64,000 bases of DNA, from NCBI GenBank assembly GCA_944323645.1, contig CALUTE010000005.1, positions 25,870 to 89,869 of the forward strand. Reading direction: 5' to 3'. The position numbers and the translations under genes are program-made. Position 1 is the first letter of the stretch. Every line of letters starts with the position of its first letter. The DNA comes from an uncultured Helicobacter sp. (GTDB lineage: Bacteria > Campylobacterota > Campylobacteria > Campylobacterales > Helicobacteraceae). A model generated the notes under the pieces. It was not told the DNA's origin. It made no database searches and worked only from the letters and a program-made list of their open reading frames with translations. Of the stretch, positions 1-8,976 are shown in pieces.

Positions 1-1048
1 TTATTCGTTTAGAAGTGGTAGTTTGTCCAGAATCTAAAAGATTTTCATTACTACTAGATTCTCGTAATTCTTGCGGATAGTGGTGCTTAATGATAGCTTG
101 CAAAGTGTGTTTGGATTTTCTATTCTCAATAAGCGTTCCTTCTTTGCTGCATACAAGAAGTTGTTGTTTTGGTAGGGCATAGGTAAGACTATATCCGATT
201 TCAAGGGATTTTTGTGAGTAGTTTTTGGATTTATGTACAAAGACATATTCTATACCTTCTTGTTTTGCCAGTGATCCTAGCAGCATAAGCATAGGATCAA
301 AAGCGAGCATACAGATAATTTCCACACAATTATCTTTAAGTAGTTCCTTGCGAAATACATCTTTAACACAAAGCTTCATACTTGGTTTCTCAAAGCTTGC
401 AAGAACAGAAAGTTGCACAGAATCTACGCGCGTGAATGTTTGTATGGTCTGCATATCCCAAAATAGTACTTTTTCACTTTTTGTTTGCGTGTTTAGGCAG
501 AGACTACCTCTTGGTGTATGCAAAAGAATGCTATCGTGGTTTTTGAGTGCATTTATAAGGTTTGATATAAGAGATGGGAGTTTATGTGGGCTTGTATAAA
601 GAGATTTTTTAGGCAAGCTTTGGTTGGATTTTTTGTTTTGATTCTTATGAGACAGGAATAGTTTGGTATAGATTTTTGAAAATAAACGCATATTACTCGA
701 AGTGTACGTAGCAATAAAATCGTTGATTTGTACTACTGAAGGCATAGACTCTTTAGTGGATCTTTTAGGCGGATGGGCAAAAAAGTGCTTTGGTGGATTC
801 TCTATTGGCAGGACAGTGTCAAATACAAAATACAAACTCAATGGTAATTCCCGACTAATTGCATCAGAGAAATCGAGAATTGCTTGTTGTACACCACAAA
901 CAATAAAGCTATATTTTGAAGTAGGGATTTTTTTTTCAAATTGTATGGCAAATTGCAGTTTGTGTGTGCAAGCAAGCCGAATTAGTATGGATTCAAAGGG
1001 TGCTATATAGGCTTTAGATTTGGTTGTATGAAAAACAAAGCTAAACAA
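1..1048 (-). CDS. hydE: HydE, hydrogenase accessory protein (C-terminus beyond the left edge)
   Basis: The minus frame is open from a stop at 1061-1063 to the window edge, giving 349 codons with no stop. No ATG exists near the 5' end. A TTG at 1046-1048 lies 8 nt after an AAAGGA Shine-Dalgarno sequence and 2 nt past the hydD stop, so I take it as the start. The protein begins LFSFVFHTTKSKAYIAPFES and has no motif I can assign. In epsilonproteobacterial hyd operons the gene after hydD is hydE, a poorly understood protein linked to making active membrane-bound NiFe hydrogenase. The name therefore rests on operon position plus general resemblance. Plus-strand ORFs at 225-599 and 702-1010 are antisense shadows. 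Confidence 0.75.
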   Translation of the reverse strand, partial: MFSFVFHTTKSKAYIAPFESILIRLACTHKLQFAIQFEKKIPTSKYSFIVCGVQQAILDFSDAISRELPLSLYFVFDTVLPIENPPKHFFAHPPKRSTKESMPSVVQINDFIATYTSSNMRLFSKIYTKLFLSHKNQNKKSNQSLPKKSLYTSPHKLPSLISNLINALKNHDSILLHTPRGSLCLNTQTKSEKVLFWDMQTIQTFTRVDSVQLSVLASFEKPSMKLCVKDVFRKELLKDNCVEIICMLAFDPMLMLLGSLAKQEGIEYVFVHKSKNYSQKSLEIGYSLTYALPKQQLLVCSKEGTLIENRKSKHTLQAIIKHHYPQELRESSSNENLLDSGQTTTSKRI

Positions 1049-1050
1049 GG

Positions 1051-1590
1051 CTAAAATCCTTTATAGGAATTGTTTGCAATTTCTTGTAGGGGAATAGCGT
1101 TTGTTTTTTTTATGCTAAAACCAAGAGTGCGTAACTGTTTGATAACCTCTTCTTCCATAGTTGAAACCCCAGCCAAAAGCTCTTGAGAGAGTTCAAAGGT
1201 CGTATCTTCACCAATAATCTTTGGGATAATGCCAACAATGTGCAGCGGAGGAAGATCACCAAGCACCTGAGTAAGTCGCAAAGTCTGCAACATTTCAACT
1301 TCGTGCGCACTCCCTGCCCAAGTGATTTGATTGGGTATTGCAGAAAACGGGAAGCTATACACGTCTCCCACCTGTGCACCTTCTACGCTGACACTATCAA
1401 GCATAAGTACAAAATCATATTCGACAATAAGTGGAATGAGTGCTTGGGCAAGCGTTCCACCATCGATAAATTCTAGGGTGTGCTCCTGCGATACGAATGT
1501 GTAATTTACTTTCAAATAATTACTAAGATGAACACCTATCCCCTCGTCTCCAAAAAGAATGTTGCCAATCCCAAGAATCAAAACTTTCAA
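1051..1590 (-). CDS. hydD: HydD, NiFe-hydrogenase maturation endopeptidase
   Basis: This 179-residue protein belongs to the HyaD/HupD/HycI maturation proteases. They sense nickel in the large subunit and remove its C-terminal tail. The N-terminus LILGIGNILFGDEGIGVHL carries the family GxGNxLxxDEGxG signature, whose Glu is a nickel ligand, and a second ligand Asp is expected in FVLMLDSV. The natural substrate is HydB, encoded two genes upstream. Translation appears to start at TTG (1588-1590) with only a weak ribosome-binding site, 10 nt after hydC, suggesting coupled translation. HydE follows 2 nt downstream. Confidence 0.92.
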   Translation of the reverse strand: MKVLILGIGNILFGDEGIGVHLSNYLKVNYTFVSQEHTLEFIDGGTLAQALIPLIVEYDFVLMLDSVSVEGAQVGDVYSFPFSAIPNQITWAGSAHEVEMLQTLRLTQVLGDLPPLHIVGIIPKIIGEDTTFELSQELLAGVSTMEEEVIKQLRTLGFSIKKTNAIPLQEIANNSYKGF

Positions 1591-1600
1591 AACCGCGCTA

Positions 1601-2302
1601 CTAAACTTTCAAATCTTTTTGATAACGAATTCCGCTGACAATTGCATCTGCTCCACCATTTGGGTATTTGATAGAATTCCAGATAACAAAATAAATATGA
1701 ACAGGAATAAAGAGAATGAATCCCCAAGTAAGTATATGATGTATAGTGCGGACATTCGCAAGCCCACCGCATACAACCTCCACCCATTTGAAGCACACTC
1801 CAAGGACACCTCCAAGCCCACTATGGTAAACATTGCCATATAATGCGACACCAGTCAGGGAGATTAGCAAAACAAGTATGCCGAGCATAAAATATGTAGC
1901 AAATTGTAGTGGATTATAGGTACCATCAATATGGGGGTGCTTTCCTATCCAAAAATATGTTTTAATTGTGCTAAACCATACTTGCGGTTGCAAAAACTGC
2001 ACGAACGATTTACGCTCTTCCTTGCTTCCTTGTTTGTCAAAGAAAAACAAATAAAGGCGGAAGCAAGAAATACCAATTAATATAAAACCAAAAATAATAT
2101 GAATGCTTCGAATATAAGCTTGCGTAAAATTGATAGGAGTTGCACTTGGACTTGCACTCAAAAACGGCAAAGCAATATAAAATCCTGTGCCAATTAGGCT
2201 AAAAATAGCAAGTGCTCGCAACCAGTGAAAAATTCTCGTAAGTCCAGAAAACTCTGTATAGGCTTTAAACTCTTTATTGCCAGAATCTACTGCTTCTCTC
2301 AT
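1601..2302 (-). CDS. hydC: HydC, cytochrome b subunit of NiFe hydrogenase
   Basis: This 233-residue membrane protein is the di-haem cytochrome b that anchors the periplasmic hydrogenase and passes electrons from H2 to menaquinone. Four hydrophobic segments are visible, near residues 30-50, 68-90, 130-155 and 185-212. Family-type histidines include the one in TRIFHWLRA of the first segment and those in IHHILTWGF and PVHIYFVIW near the end. An AGGAG site precedes the ATG, and the gene follows hydB by 9 nt. Length and position match HydC of Helicobacter and Wolinella. Confidence 0.93.
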   Translation of the reverse strand: MREAVDSGNKEFKAYTEFSGLTRIFHWLRALAIFSLIGTGFYIALPFLSASPSATPINFTQAYIRSIHIIFGFILIGISCFRLYLFFFDKQGSKEERKSFVQFLQPQVWFSTIKTYFWIGKHPHIDGTYNPLQFATYFMLGILVLLISLTGVALYGNVYHSGLGGVLGVCFKWVEVVCGGLANVRTIHHILTWGFILFIPVHIYFVIWNSIKYPNGGADAIVSGIRYQKDLKV

Positions 2303-2311
2303 AATATTCTC

Positions 2312-4051
2312 CTATATACGTGCGAAAGAGGGTTCAACCTTATACTCACTGATTTTGTTGCCTCTTGTATCTGTAATATGCACTGCACAGGCAATGCAAG
2401 GGTCAAATGAGTGGATATGGCGTATAATTTCTAATGGCTGCGTAATATTTGCAATTTTGGTGCCTATTAAACTCATCTCATAAGGACCCCTTTTGCCTTT
2501 CGAATCACGTGGTCCGGCATTCCAGGTTGAAGGAACAACCGCTTGGTAGTTTTCAACCTTTCCTTTTTTTATGCGTACCCAATGGCTAAGCATACCTCGG
2601 GGCACATTGCCAATATAACGTCCTTGATAGGTTTCTGATTCGTCAATATGATATGAGGCACAGGTACGAGTATCTACTTTTAGATTCTCGACAAGTGTAT
2701 CAAAAGCTTTAAGCCCATATTCACAAATCACACGCGCTTCAATGCAACGCGCTGCTGTTCGCCCAAGTGTGGTGAATAGCGCCTCGACGGGTAATCCTGT
2801 TTCTTTGAGAAATTGTTGCGCAATAGGGGTAATGTATTTATTACCTGCAGCTAAACCAACCACTATAGTCGCAAGTGGTCCTACTTCCATAGGTTCGCCA
2901 TCATATCTGGGTGACTTTATCCAAGAATATTTTTCATTATGTTTTAGATTCTTGGTTTGTATTTCTTTACCATCGGGTCCGATGCTTGTCCCATCTTCAA
3001 ACCCAGTATATTCAGGGGTAGTTTGTCCATCGTATGGATGTAGAGCAACTTTGTCGGTATTTTCATATTTATACCAAGAATGAGTAACTTCCTCTGAAAT
3101 CAGGCTTTCATCGACTTCATAGAGCTTGCTCAAATCGCCATTTTTTACGATTCCTGTGCTATAGAGGTATTCATCTGGTCCAACCTGCATCTCTGCATAA
3201 GAAAGGAAGTTTTTTACACCACAGCCATGCTGTGCGACAGAAGGCTCATCTGCATAGACCTTACCTGCCATTACTAAATCCGCCCAATATGCACGCTTAA
3301 CAAAGTCGGCAATTTTTTCAAATTTGCCCTTCCATTCACCAAGCCGCGATGGATCAAGAATATCCATAACAGAGGTAACACCCCCAACAGTCAAACTTTG
3401 TGGGTGAGGTTGTTTTGCACCAAAGACAGCCATCATTTTTGCGGCTTCTCGTTGAATTTCTAGGAGCTTTAAATAGTGTGAAAGAACGATGAGGTTTTGT
3501 TCTGGCGAGAATCTATAAGTCTTATGTCCCCAATATGCATTTTGGAATGGTCCAAGAGCGCCTTGTGCAACGAAATCGCCTACACGCTTTTGTACTGAGC
3601 GCAGTTCATTTTCACCTGCTGCTAGTGGAAAATCTGTGTATTGATAAGCTTCTTTTGCAGCTTTTGCTGGATCAGCTTTAAGTGCGCTTGTGATATCGCA
3701 CCAATCAAGCCCATGCAGTGTGTAAAAATGCACAGTATGGTCGTGCAAAAAAAGTGCCATATTCATAAGGCTTCTAGTCATTTGTGCATTGAGTGGGGGC
3801 TGAATACCAAGCGCATTTTCCACAGCCATAATCCCAGCTTTGTAGTGGCTGTAAGTACAGACACCACAAATTCTTTGTGCTATAAAGCCCGCGTCTCTTG
3901 GATCACGTCCAACAATAATTTTTTCGAGCCCACGCCATAAGGTTGAAGAGGAAAAAGCATCTTGGATCACATTATTTTCATCTACAATAACTTCTATTCT
4001 TAAATGCCCTTCAATCCTTGTGATAGGATCAACAATAATTCGCTTTGTCAT
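2312..4051 (-). CDS. hydB: HydB, NiFe-hydrogenase large (catalytic) subunit
   Basis: This 579-residue large subunit carries the NiFe(CN)2CO site that splits H2. The N-terminal cysteine pair is in RICGVCTYSH (Cys62, Cys65) and the C-terminal pair in DPCIACAVH (Cys552, Cys555), so all four nickel ligands are present. After His558 there are 21 residues (ITDTRGNK and on), the tail that HydD removes after nickel insertion. AAAGGAG precedes the ATG. The protein is folded with HydA and exported with it by the Tat system, having no signal of its own. The motifs indicate a group 1 membrane-bound uptake hydrogenase. Confidence 0.97.
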   Translation of the reverse strand: MTKRIIVDPITRIEGHLRIEVIVDENNVIQDAFSSSTLWRGLEKIIVGRDPRDAGFIAQRICGVCTYSHYKAGIMAVENALGIQPPLNAQMTRSLMNMALFLHDHTVHFYTLHGLDWCDITSALKADPAKAAKEAYQYTDFPLAAGENELRSVQKRVGDFVAQGALGPFQNAYWGHKTYRFSPEQNLIVLSHYLKLLEIQREAAKMMAVFGAKQPHPQSLTVGGVTSVMDILDPSRLGEWKGKFEKIADFVKRAYWADLVMAGKVYADEPSVAQHGCGVKNFLSYAEMQVGPDEYLYSTGIVKNGDLSKLYEVDESLISEEVTHSWYKYENTDKVALHPYDGQTTPEYTGFEDGTSIGPDGKEIQTKNLKHNEKYSWIKSPRYDGEPMEVGPLATIVVGLAAGNKYITPIAQQFLKETGLPVEALFTTLGRTAARCIEARVICEYGLKAFDTLVENLKVDTRTCASYHIDESETYQGRYIGNVPRGMLSHWVRIKKGKVENYQAVVPSTWNAGPRDSKGKRGPYEMSLIGTKIANITQPLEIIRHIHSFDPCIACAVHITDTRGNKISEYKVEPSFARI

Positions 4052-4077
4052 TTGCTCTCCTTTCTAATTCATATGAT

Positions 4078-5244
4078 TTATTTGGCTTTTACCATACTTG
4101 AGACAACCGCGTGTGCAGCAATACCTACTGCAGTAGCTGCAAGAACCGCAGTACCGATGCTATCAGCTGTTTTATCTGCTCCGTATCCATTATAAGCAGT
4201 GTGGAATGGGGTATTGCCAAGTGGGCGTTCAAATGGCGTCATTGTATCCCAGAAATTTGGTTCGCTACAGCCAATACAACCGTGTCCTGCTTGAATAGGC
4301 CAGCTTGTATGGGTGTTGAAGCGAAGTTTTGAGCAGTTATTAAATGTGTAAGGACCTTTGCAACCAACCTTATAGAGGCAATAACCATTTTTGGCACCTT
4401 CATCGCCAAACTCCTGTACAAATTCGCCCGCATCAAAATGTCCTCGGCGTTCGCACATATCATGTATTCTATGACCATACGCCCATGTTGGACGTCCAAA
4501 CGCATCAACAGGTGGGGTTTTATTAAACATAATAAAATACAAAATATTGCCCACAATATTCTTTTCACTAGGCGGGCAGCCAGGTACCTTGATGACAGGT
4601 TTTGAGATGATTTTATCGAGAGGTTGAGCGTTTGTTGGGTTTGGTGCTGCAGCTTGTACTCCTCCATAGCTAGAACAAGTACCTATGGTAAAAATAGCCA
4701 TAGCACCTTCTGCAGCGTGGCGACATTCTTGTGCTCCAGTTCTGCCATCTGCACCTATTGTAAGATAGTATTCATCGCCTTTTGGTATACCGCCTTCTAC
4801 CATAAGTATGTAGTTGCCATAGTGCTTTTTTATGGCGTTTTCTAGATTTTGTATAGCTTGATAACCCGATGCTGCCATAACAGTTTCGTGATATTCGAGG
4901 TTGATAAGATCAAACAATATAGAATCTATTGTTGGTTCTTCGGTGCGCAATAAACTCTCAGAACAACCTGTACATTCTGCCATATGTAACCAAATTACTG
5001 GTGTGCGATTAGCCATTTCTGCAGCACGTGCCGTAAGCGGCGCAAAACTTGCGGGAAGTGAGAGAGCTGCTGTCATCATTCCAGCCCATTTCATAAAATC
5101 TCGACGGGAAATACCCCTATTTTCTAGTTCTTCTTGGAGCGTTTTATCAGCGTTGTGAGCAGGCAATTGCCCCATCTTATCAAGGCGACTAGAAATCTCT
5201 TTGAAGAGTTTTTTCATACGACTAGAATCTGCACTATTATCCAT
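4078..5244 (-). CDS. hydA: HydA, NiFe-hydrogenase small subunit with Tat signal
   Basis: This 388-residue protein carries the Fe-S clusters that conduct electrons from the NiFe site to HydC. The twin-arginine motif SRRDFMKWAGM lies near residue 46, followed by a hydrophobic stretch and an A-R-A-A cleavage region. Its first cluster ligands are in ECTGCSES, with more cysteines in VPGCPPS, ICERRG-like and CIGCSEPNFW regions. A C-terminal hydrophobic helix (GTAVLAATAVGIAAHAVV) anchors the complex. An in-frame start 15 codons upstream exists, but ATG 5242-5244 has AAGGAG 6 nt before it and gives the normal length. It is the first gene of hydABCDE. Confidence 0.96.
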   Translation of the reverse strand: MDNSADSSRMKKLFKEISSRLDKMGQLPAHNADKTLQEELENRGISRRDFMKWAGMMTAALSLPASFAPLTARAAEMANRTPVIWLHMAECTGCSESLLRTEEPTIDSILFDLINLEYHETVMAASGYQAIQNLENAIKKHYGNYILMVEGGIPKGDEYYLTIGADGRTGAQECRHAAEGAMAIFTIGTCSSYGGVQAAAPNPTNAQPLDKIISKPVIKVPGCPPSEKNIVGNILYFIMFNKTPPVDAFGRPTWAYGHRIHDMCERRGHFDAGEFVQEFGDEGAKNGYCLYKVGCKGPYTFNNCSKLRFNTHTSWPIQAGHGCIGCSEPNFWDTMTPFERPLGNTPFHTAYNGYGADKTADSIGTAVLAATAVGIAAHAVVSSMVKAK

Positions 5245-5287
5245 CTTTTTCTCCTTGTAGTTGTTGTGTCTAAGTAGATTTGAACAC

Positions 5288-5293
5288 ATTGTA
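5288..5293 (-). promoter_or_regulatory. putative -10 element of the hyd operon
   Basis: Reading leftwards the sequence is TTACAAT, close to the Helicobacter sigma-80 -10 consensus TATAAT, 44 nt upstream of the hydA ATG. The inverted repeat at 5306-5337 lies directly upstream, over the expected -35 area. Confidence 0.45.
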
Positions 5294-5305
5294 AGGCAAA
5301 CATTC

Positions 5306-5337
5306 TAATATCTATCTTAAAAATAAGATAGATATTA
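5306..5337. promoter_or_regulatory. perfect 14-bp inverted repeat upstream of hydA, candidate operator
   Basis: The arms TAATATCTATCTTA (5306-5319) and TAAGATAGATATTA (5324-5337) are exact reverse complements around an AAAA spacer. No U-run follows on either strand, so it looks like an operator for a dimeric regulator rather than a terminator. The nickel regulator NikR is known to control hydrogenase in Helicobacter and is a candidate, although the half-sites do not plainly match the published H. pylori NikR consensus. Confidence 0.6.
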
Positions 5338-5563
5338 TCGATAAATTCTAGATTAGTAACAATAAAACTGACTTTTTTATATCTCTTATGAGAATCTAAA
5401 CTAAAAGATAAATAAATATTTAACCTTAAATAAGTGCAAAATAAAATTTCAGAGCGGTTGAGACCTAATTTGAGTTACAGGATTCAAATACCTATGGAAA
5501 GTAATATGCAATACTTTTTTGAACTAGCTAGATTTGTGTTGGTGGGCTGCCAAGACTTTTAGC

Positions 5564-6520
5564 TTACCCAACAACAATTTTGTTTGCCTCTTCCATGCGT
5601 TGCAAATATTCCCAACGCTCATCGACTTCTTTTTGAAACTTTTCGATGATATGTGCATTTTCTGGTTTAAATAAATGTTTGAAACGACCTTGTGCTCCTA
5701 GATAATCGCGCACGGGGATAACATTTTTAGGACGATAGGTAATATGCAATTCTCTACCATTTAAAATTTCAAAAAGAGGGAAAGCAAGGCTATCTACTGC
5801 CAGATCTGAAATATCAATAGTTTTATTGGATTCAAATCGCCATTCTGTTGTACAAGCACTCATGGCATTGATAAATGTTGGACCTTCTGTGTCAATAGCC
5901 TGTTTGATTTTTTTGTTCATATCCTTCCATTTATTAGGCGCAACTTGTGCAACATAGGGACTACCGTGTGCAGCCATAACAAATAGTATATCTTTCTTGC
6001 GTTCTTTTTTACCGTAACTCACGCTTCCTGCTGGAGTTGTACTGGTGCTAGAGCCAATAGGTGTAGAACTTGAGCGTTGCCCACCTGTATTGGCATATAC
6101 TTCGTTATCAAGACAGATATAAGTCATATCGTGTCCTCGTTCAAAGCACCCACTAATGAACTGAAATCCTATATCATACGTGCTACCATCACCACCAAAG
6201 GCAACGAACTTTGGTTTTTCTCCTTGATAGCGTCCTTTTTTAACAAGAGCCTTATACATTGTTTCTGCTCCAGCTGCAGCAGTCGAACCATTTTCAAAAC
6301 CAATATGTATCCAAGGCACGTCCCAAGAAGTATGTGGATATACAGCCGTTGATACTTCAAGACAACCTGTAGAATTACCAATTACAATGGGACCATCTAC
6401 AGCATTTAGCACTTCCCGTATAATAATTCCATGCGCACAACCTGGGCATAAGATATGTGAGCCTTCAAATTTTTCAGCAATTTTTGAGAATTGTTTTAAA
6501 TTTTTTACTTCTCTAACCAT
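5564..6520 (-). CDS. porB: PorB, pyruvate:flavodoxin oxidoreductase beta subunit
   Basis: This 318-residue subunit binds thiamine diphosphate and catalyses pyruvate decarboxylation to acetyl-CoA with PorA, PorC and PorD. Motifs are ILCPGCAHG near the N-terminus, a 4Fe-4S cysteine pair, and the TPP/Mg site from GGDGSTYDIGFQ to LDNEVYANTGGQ. An upstream in-frame ATG exists, but ATG 6518-6520 follows AAGGAG by 7 nt and fits the family length. It is the last gene of porCDAB. The subunit set and lengths match pyruvate rather than 2-oxoglutarate oxidoreductase, although the paralogous OorB is similar. Confidence 0.93.
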   Translation of the reverse strand: MVREVKNLKQFSKIAEKFEGSHILCPGCAHGIIIREVLNAVDGPIVIGNSTGCLEVSTAVYPHTSWDVPWIHIGFENGSTAAAGAETMYKALVKKGRYQGEKPKFVAFGGDGSTYDIGFQFISGCFERGHDMTYICLDNEVYANTGGQRSSSTPIGSSTSTTPAGSVSYGKKERKKDILFVMAAHGSPYVAQVAPNKWKDMNKKIKQAIDTEGPTFINAMSACTTEWRFESNKTIDISDLAVDSLAFPLFEILNGRELHITYRPKNVIPVRDYLGAQGRFKHLFKPENAHIIEKFQKEVDERWEYLQRMEEANKIVVG

Positions 6521-6546
6521 TAGTATACTCCTTGAATATTGAGATT

Positions 6547-7770
6547 CTAGCAAAAACTTAATTTTGGACCACGTAAGCCAATGAATTGTTGTGTAGCGGT
6601 AGTAAGCTTACCTGCTTTGGCATTTGCATCAAGCTCTTTGTAAATATGTCCCAAGTCTTTTTGTGTCATATCGCGCTCCCCAAGACCATAGATATAATTA
6701 CTAAGCACAGGGCGTGAAGAGTTGGGAACCTGATATAATGCAGCAGCCACCTCATTAAAAAGAGCACCCATAGCGCCAGCTGGCAAACTTTTATCCATAA
6801 TTGCTACAGCTTTTGTGTGTTTAAGTGCTTCGCCGACTTCTTGATATGGGAAAGGACGAAATACCTTGATGCTTACCACGCCCGCTTTAATACCATTTTT
6901 GCGTGCAGTGCTTGCGGCAACCCGCGCGGATTCTACTGTGGTACCAAGTGCAAAGATGGCAACTTCTGCATCTTCCATATCATAAGTTTCTACAATTTTA
7001 TGCTCTCTACCTGTTAGAGATTGAAATTCTTTAAATGTACGTGCAATTATTTCTTGAGATTGCATAAGCGCATTGTGCAACTGCGCTTTGTGTTCATAAT
7101 GCCACTCTTCCTCTGCCTGTGCACCATAGGTTACAGGATGTTCAAAATCAAGTAGGGGATTTTTATTTTTATATTCTCCGATAAATTGATAAGCCTCTGT
7201 ATCACTTAAAGGATGAACATTTTGTGCAGTATGCGAACAGAGGAAACCATCTTGATTGACGATGACAGGAATACGAACCTGCATATCTTCAGCAATTTTG
7301 AATGCCATAAGGTTAAGATCGTATGCATCTTGTGGATTATAGGCACAAAGATTGATCCATCCGGCATCGCGCCCTAAATACATATCTGAATGATCACCGT
7401 GGATATTAAGTGGTGAGGCAAGCGCACGATTGACAAGGTTTAGCACGATAGGTAAGCGCATACCAGAAGCTTGATAAAGTACTTCCACCATAAGAGCAAA
7501 TCCTTGCGAACTTGTCGCTGTAGCGACACGACCGCCTGCTGCTGCCGCACCTACACAAGCACTCATTGCAGCGTGTTCAGATTCTACTAAAAGAAATTCA
7601 CCATCAATATAGCCATCACTTACAAATGTTCCGTAATTTTGCACAATAGGCGTTGAAGGAGTAATTGGATATGCAGCCACTACGTCTATTTGGGCTTGTC
7701 GCATAGCCTGACACGCCGCCATATTTCCATCCCATACAACAATTTTTTCTAACTCCATAATCTTTGGCAT
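6547..7770 (-). CDS. porA: PorA, pyruvate:flavodoxin oxidoreductase alpha subunit
   Basis: This 407-residue alpha subunit has the same length as H. pylori PorA. It carries AAYPITPSTPIVQNYG near the N-terminus, the pyrimidine-side domain of the oxidoreductase, followed by ATSSQGFALMVEVLYQASGM and the C-terminal transketolase-like domain (VVSIKVFRPFP). GAGGAG lies just before the ATG. The gene sits 3 nt after porD and 26 nt before the chosen porB start, so the four genes form one transcription unit. Confidence 0.95.
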   Translation of the reverse strand: MPKIMELEKIVVWDGNMAACQAMRQAQIDVVAAYPITPSTPIVQNYGTFVSDGYIDGEFLLVESEHAAMSACVGAAAAGGRVATATSSQGFALMVEVLYQASGMRLPIVLNLVNRALASPLNIHGDHSDMYLGRDAGWINLCAYNPQDAYDLNLMAFKIAEDMQVRIPVIVNQDGFLCSHTAQNVHPLSDTEAYQFIGEYKNKNPLLDFEHPVTYGAQAEEEWHYEHKAQLHNALMQSQEIIARTFKEFQSLTGREHKIVETYDMEDAEVAIFALGTTVESARVAASTARKNGIKAGVVSIKVFRPFPYQEVGEALKHTKAVAIMDKSLPAGAMGALFNEVAAALYQVPNSSRPVLSNYIYGLGERDMTQKDLGHIYKELDANAKAGKLTTATQQFIGLRGPKLSFC

Positions 7771-7773
7771 ATT

Positions 7774-8172
7774 TTACTCCTCTCGTTTTTTCTTGTCTTC
7801 TTTGGCTGGCCAATGGCTTAATGCTTCTTCGTTTGCTTCATTGTTGTTAAACATAAGTAGTGATTTTGGATTAGTTGGGCAGACACTGACACAAACACCA
7901 CATCCTTTGCAATGCACATAATCAACACCCGTTAGTTTTTCATCACGCACTAAAATTGCTGCATCGGGGCAGTACACCCAGCAATTAAAGCAATTTATGC
8001 AGATGTCACTATTATGTACGGGTTTGTCAATACGCCAGTGTGCTACACTTGTGCCATAAGAGCTTTCTTTAGTATAACTTCTTGCGTTGTTGTGCTGCCT
8101 TAATGTTTCCAAACCACCTTTTTCAAATGGAAATAATACCGAGCCAATTTCTAATTGTGTCCAATCTTTCAT
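7774..8172 (-). CDS. porD: PorD, ferredoxin-like delta subunit of pyruvate oxidoreductase
   Basis: This 132-residue protein has two 4Fe-4S motifs: CINCFNCWVYCPD and CKGCGVCVSVCPTNP. They pass electrons from the TPP site to flavodoxin. An N-terminal segment of about 50 residues with no cysteines precedes the clusters, as in H. pylori PorD. AAGGAG lies 7 nt before the ATG. It is the second gene of porCDAB. Confidence 0.95.
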   Translation of the reverse strand: MKDWTQLEIGSVLFPFEKGGLETLRQHNNARSYTKESSYGTSVAHWRIDKPVHNSDICINCFNCWVYCPDAAILVRDEKLTGVDYVHCKGCGVCVSVCPTNPKSLLMFNNNEANEEALSHWPAKEDKKKREE

Positions 8173-8194
8173 TGTGGATACTCCTTAATTAAAT

Positions 8195-8755
8195 TTATTT
8201 GACACTATCATATGCGCGCTGTATGGCTTCCATATTTGCATCAATCACTGCTTGTGGTAATTTCTTGCCAAGCACTTTAGTAAAAGCCTTTTTGAAATAC
8301 TCTAGCTCCAAGATTCCAGAAATCTTAACAAATGCACCAAGCATAGGGGCATTTGGAATTGGTTTGCCAATTGTGTCGAGTGCGATTTTAATACAATCTA
8401 ACACATAAAGAGTCTTACCTTTGAGCTCAGGCTTTTTAGCTATTAGTTCATCTTTTGTAAGATGTGTTGTAATAATATATTTTGTGTCAGGTTTTTCGTT
8501 TGCGCAAATGTCTGTGATAAATACAATACCTGGGTCGATAACTAATACATAATCTGGCTCCATATATTTCTCGTGATTTAGTATTGGTTTATCATCGATT
8601 CTATCATATGCGCTCATAGCAGCACCACGCTTAGCAGAGCCATAGAGTGCAAACGCTTGCACTTCTTTTCCTGTTGTTGCAATTACATCGGCAAGTCCCT
8701 TAGCACCAGTAACTGCACCTTGACCTGCTCTAGAATGCCATCGTATTTCTAGCAT
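8195..8755 (-). CDS. porC: PorC, pyruvate:flavodoxin oxidoreductase gamma subunit
   Basis: This 186-residue gamma subunit begins MLEIRWHSRAGQGAVTGAKG, the typical glycine-rich start of the family. An upstream in-frame start would add 18 residues, but ATG 8753-8755 has a near-perfect AAGGAGG 6 nt before it and gives the same length as H. pylori PorC. It is the first gene of porCDAB. A 221-nt A+T-rich gap with TATAAT-like sequences separates it from the HAD gene, but I cannot fix one promoter. Confidence 0.94.
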   Translation of the reverse strand: MLEIRWHSRAGQGAVTGAKGLADVIATTGKEVQAFALYGSAKRGAAMSAYDRIDDKPILNHEKYMEPDYVLVIDPGIVFITDICANEKPDTKYIITTHLTKDELIAKKPELKGKTLYVLDCIKIALDTIGKPIPNAPMLGAFVKISGILELEYFKKAFTKVLGKKLPQAVIDANMEAIQRAYDSVK

Positions 8756-8976
8756 TATATCCTCCTTAAGTATTGTTTGATTCACGCTTTTATTGCAAGA
8801 TTTAAGCAAAACAGAATGATTTTACCATTTTTAACATAAAACAAAAATACTTTGAATATTAAGATCGCCAAAAGAGCAAAGTATAGGCTATAAATTGTAT
8901 AAAAATGAAACATTATTATAGCTTGATAGTATTATTTTGCATTGGAATACAGTGTGATTCTAGCCCAACTATGTAG

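Larger units (their letters stand above)
5245..5563. other. 319-base intergenic region, hyd promoter region
   Basis: This gap holds the hydABCDE promoter and a strong inverted repeat, listed separately. The porB stop faces it from the right, so por transcripts would read towards hyd unless terminated. I see no convincing GC-rich terminator with a T-run after porB. The rest is A+T-rich and has no gene. Confidence 0.6.

Noticed and set aside
225..1010. plus-strand ORFs of 124 and 102 codons opposite hydE
   Set aside because: They are antisense to a continuous minus-strand frame with operon context and a ribosome-binding site; their translations show no family.
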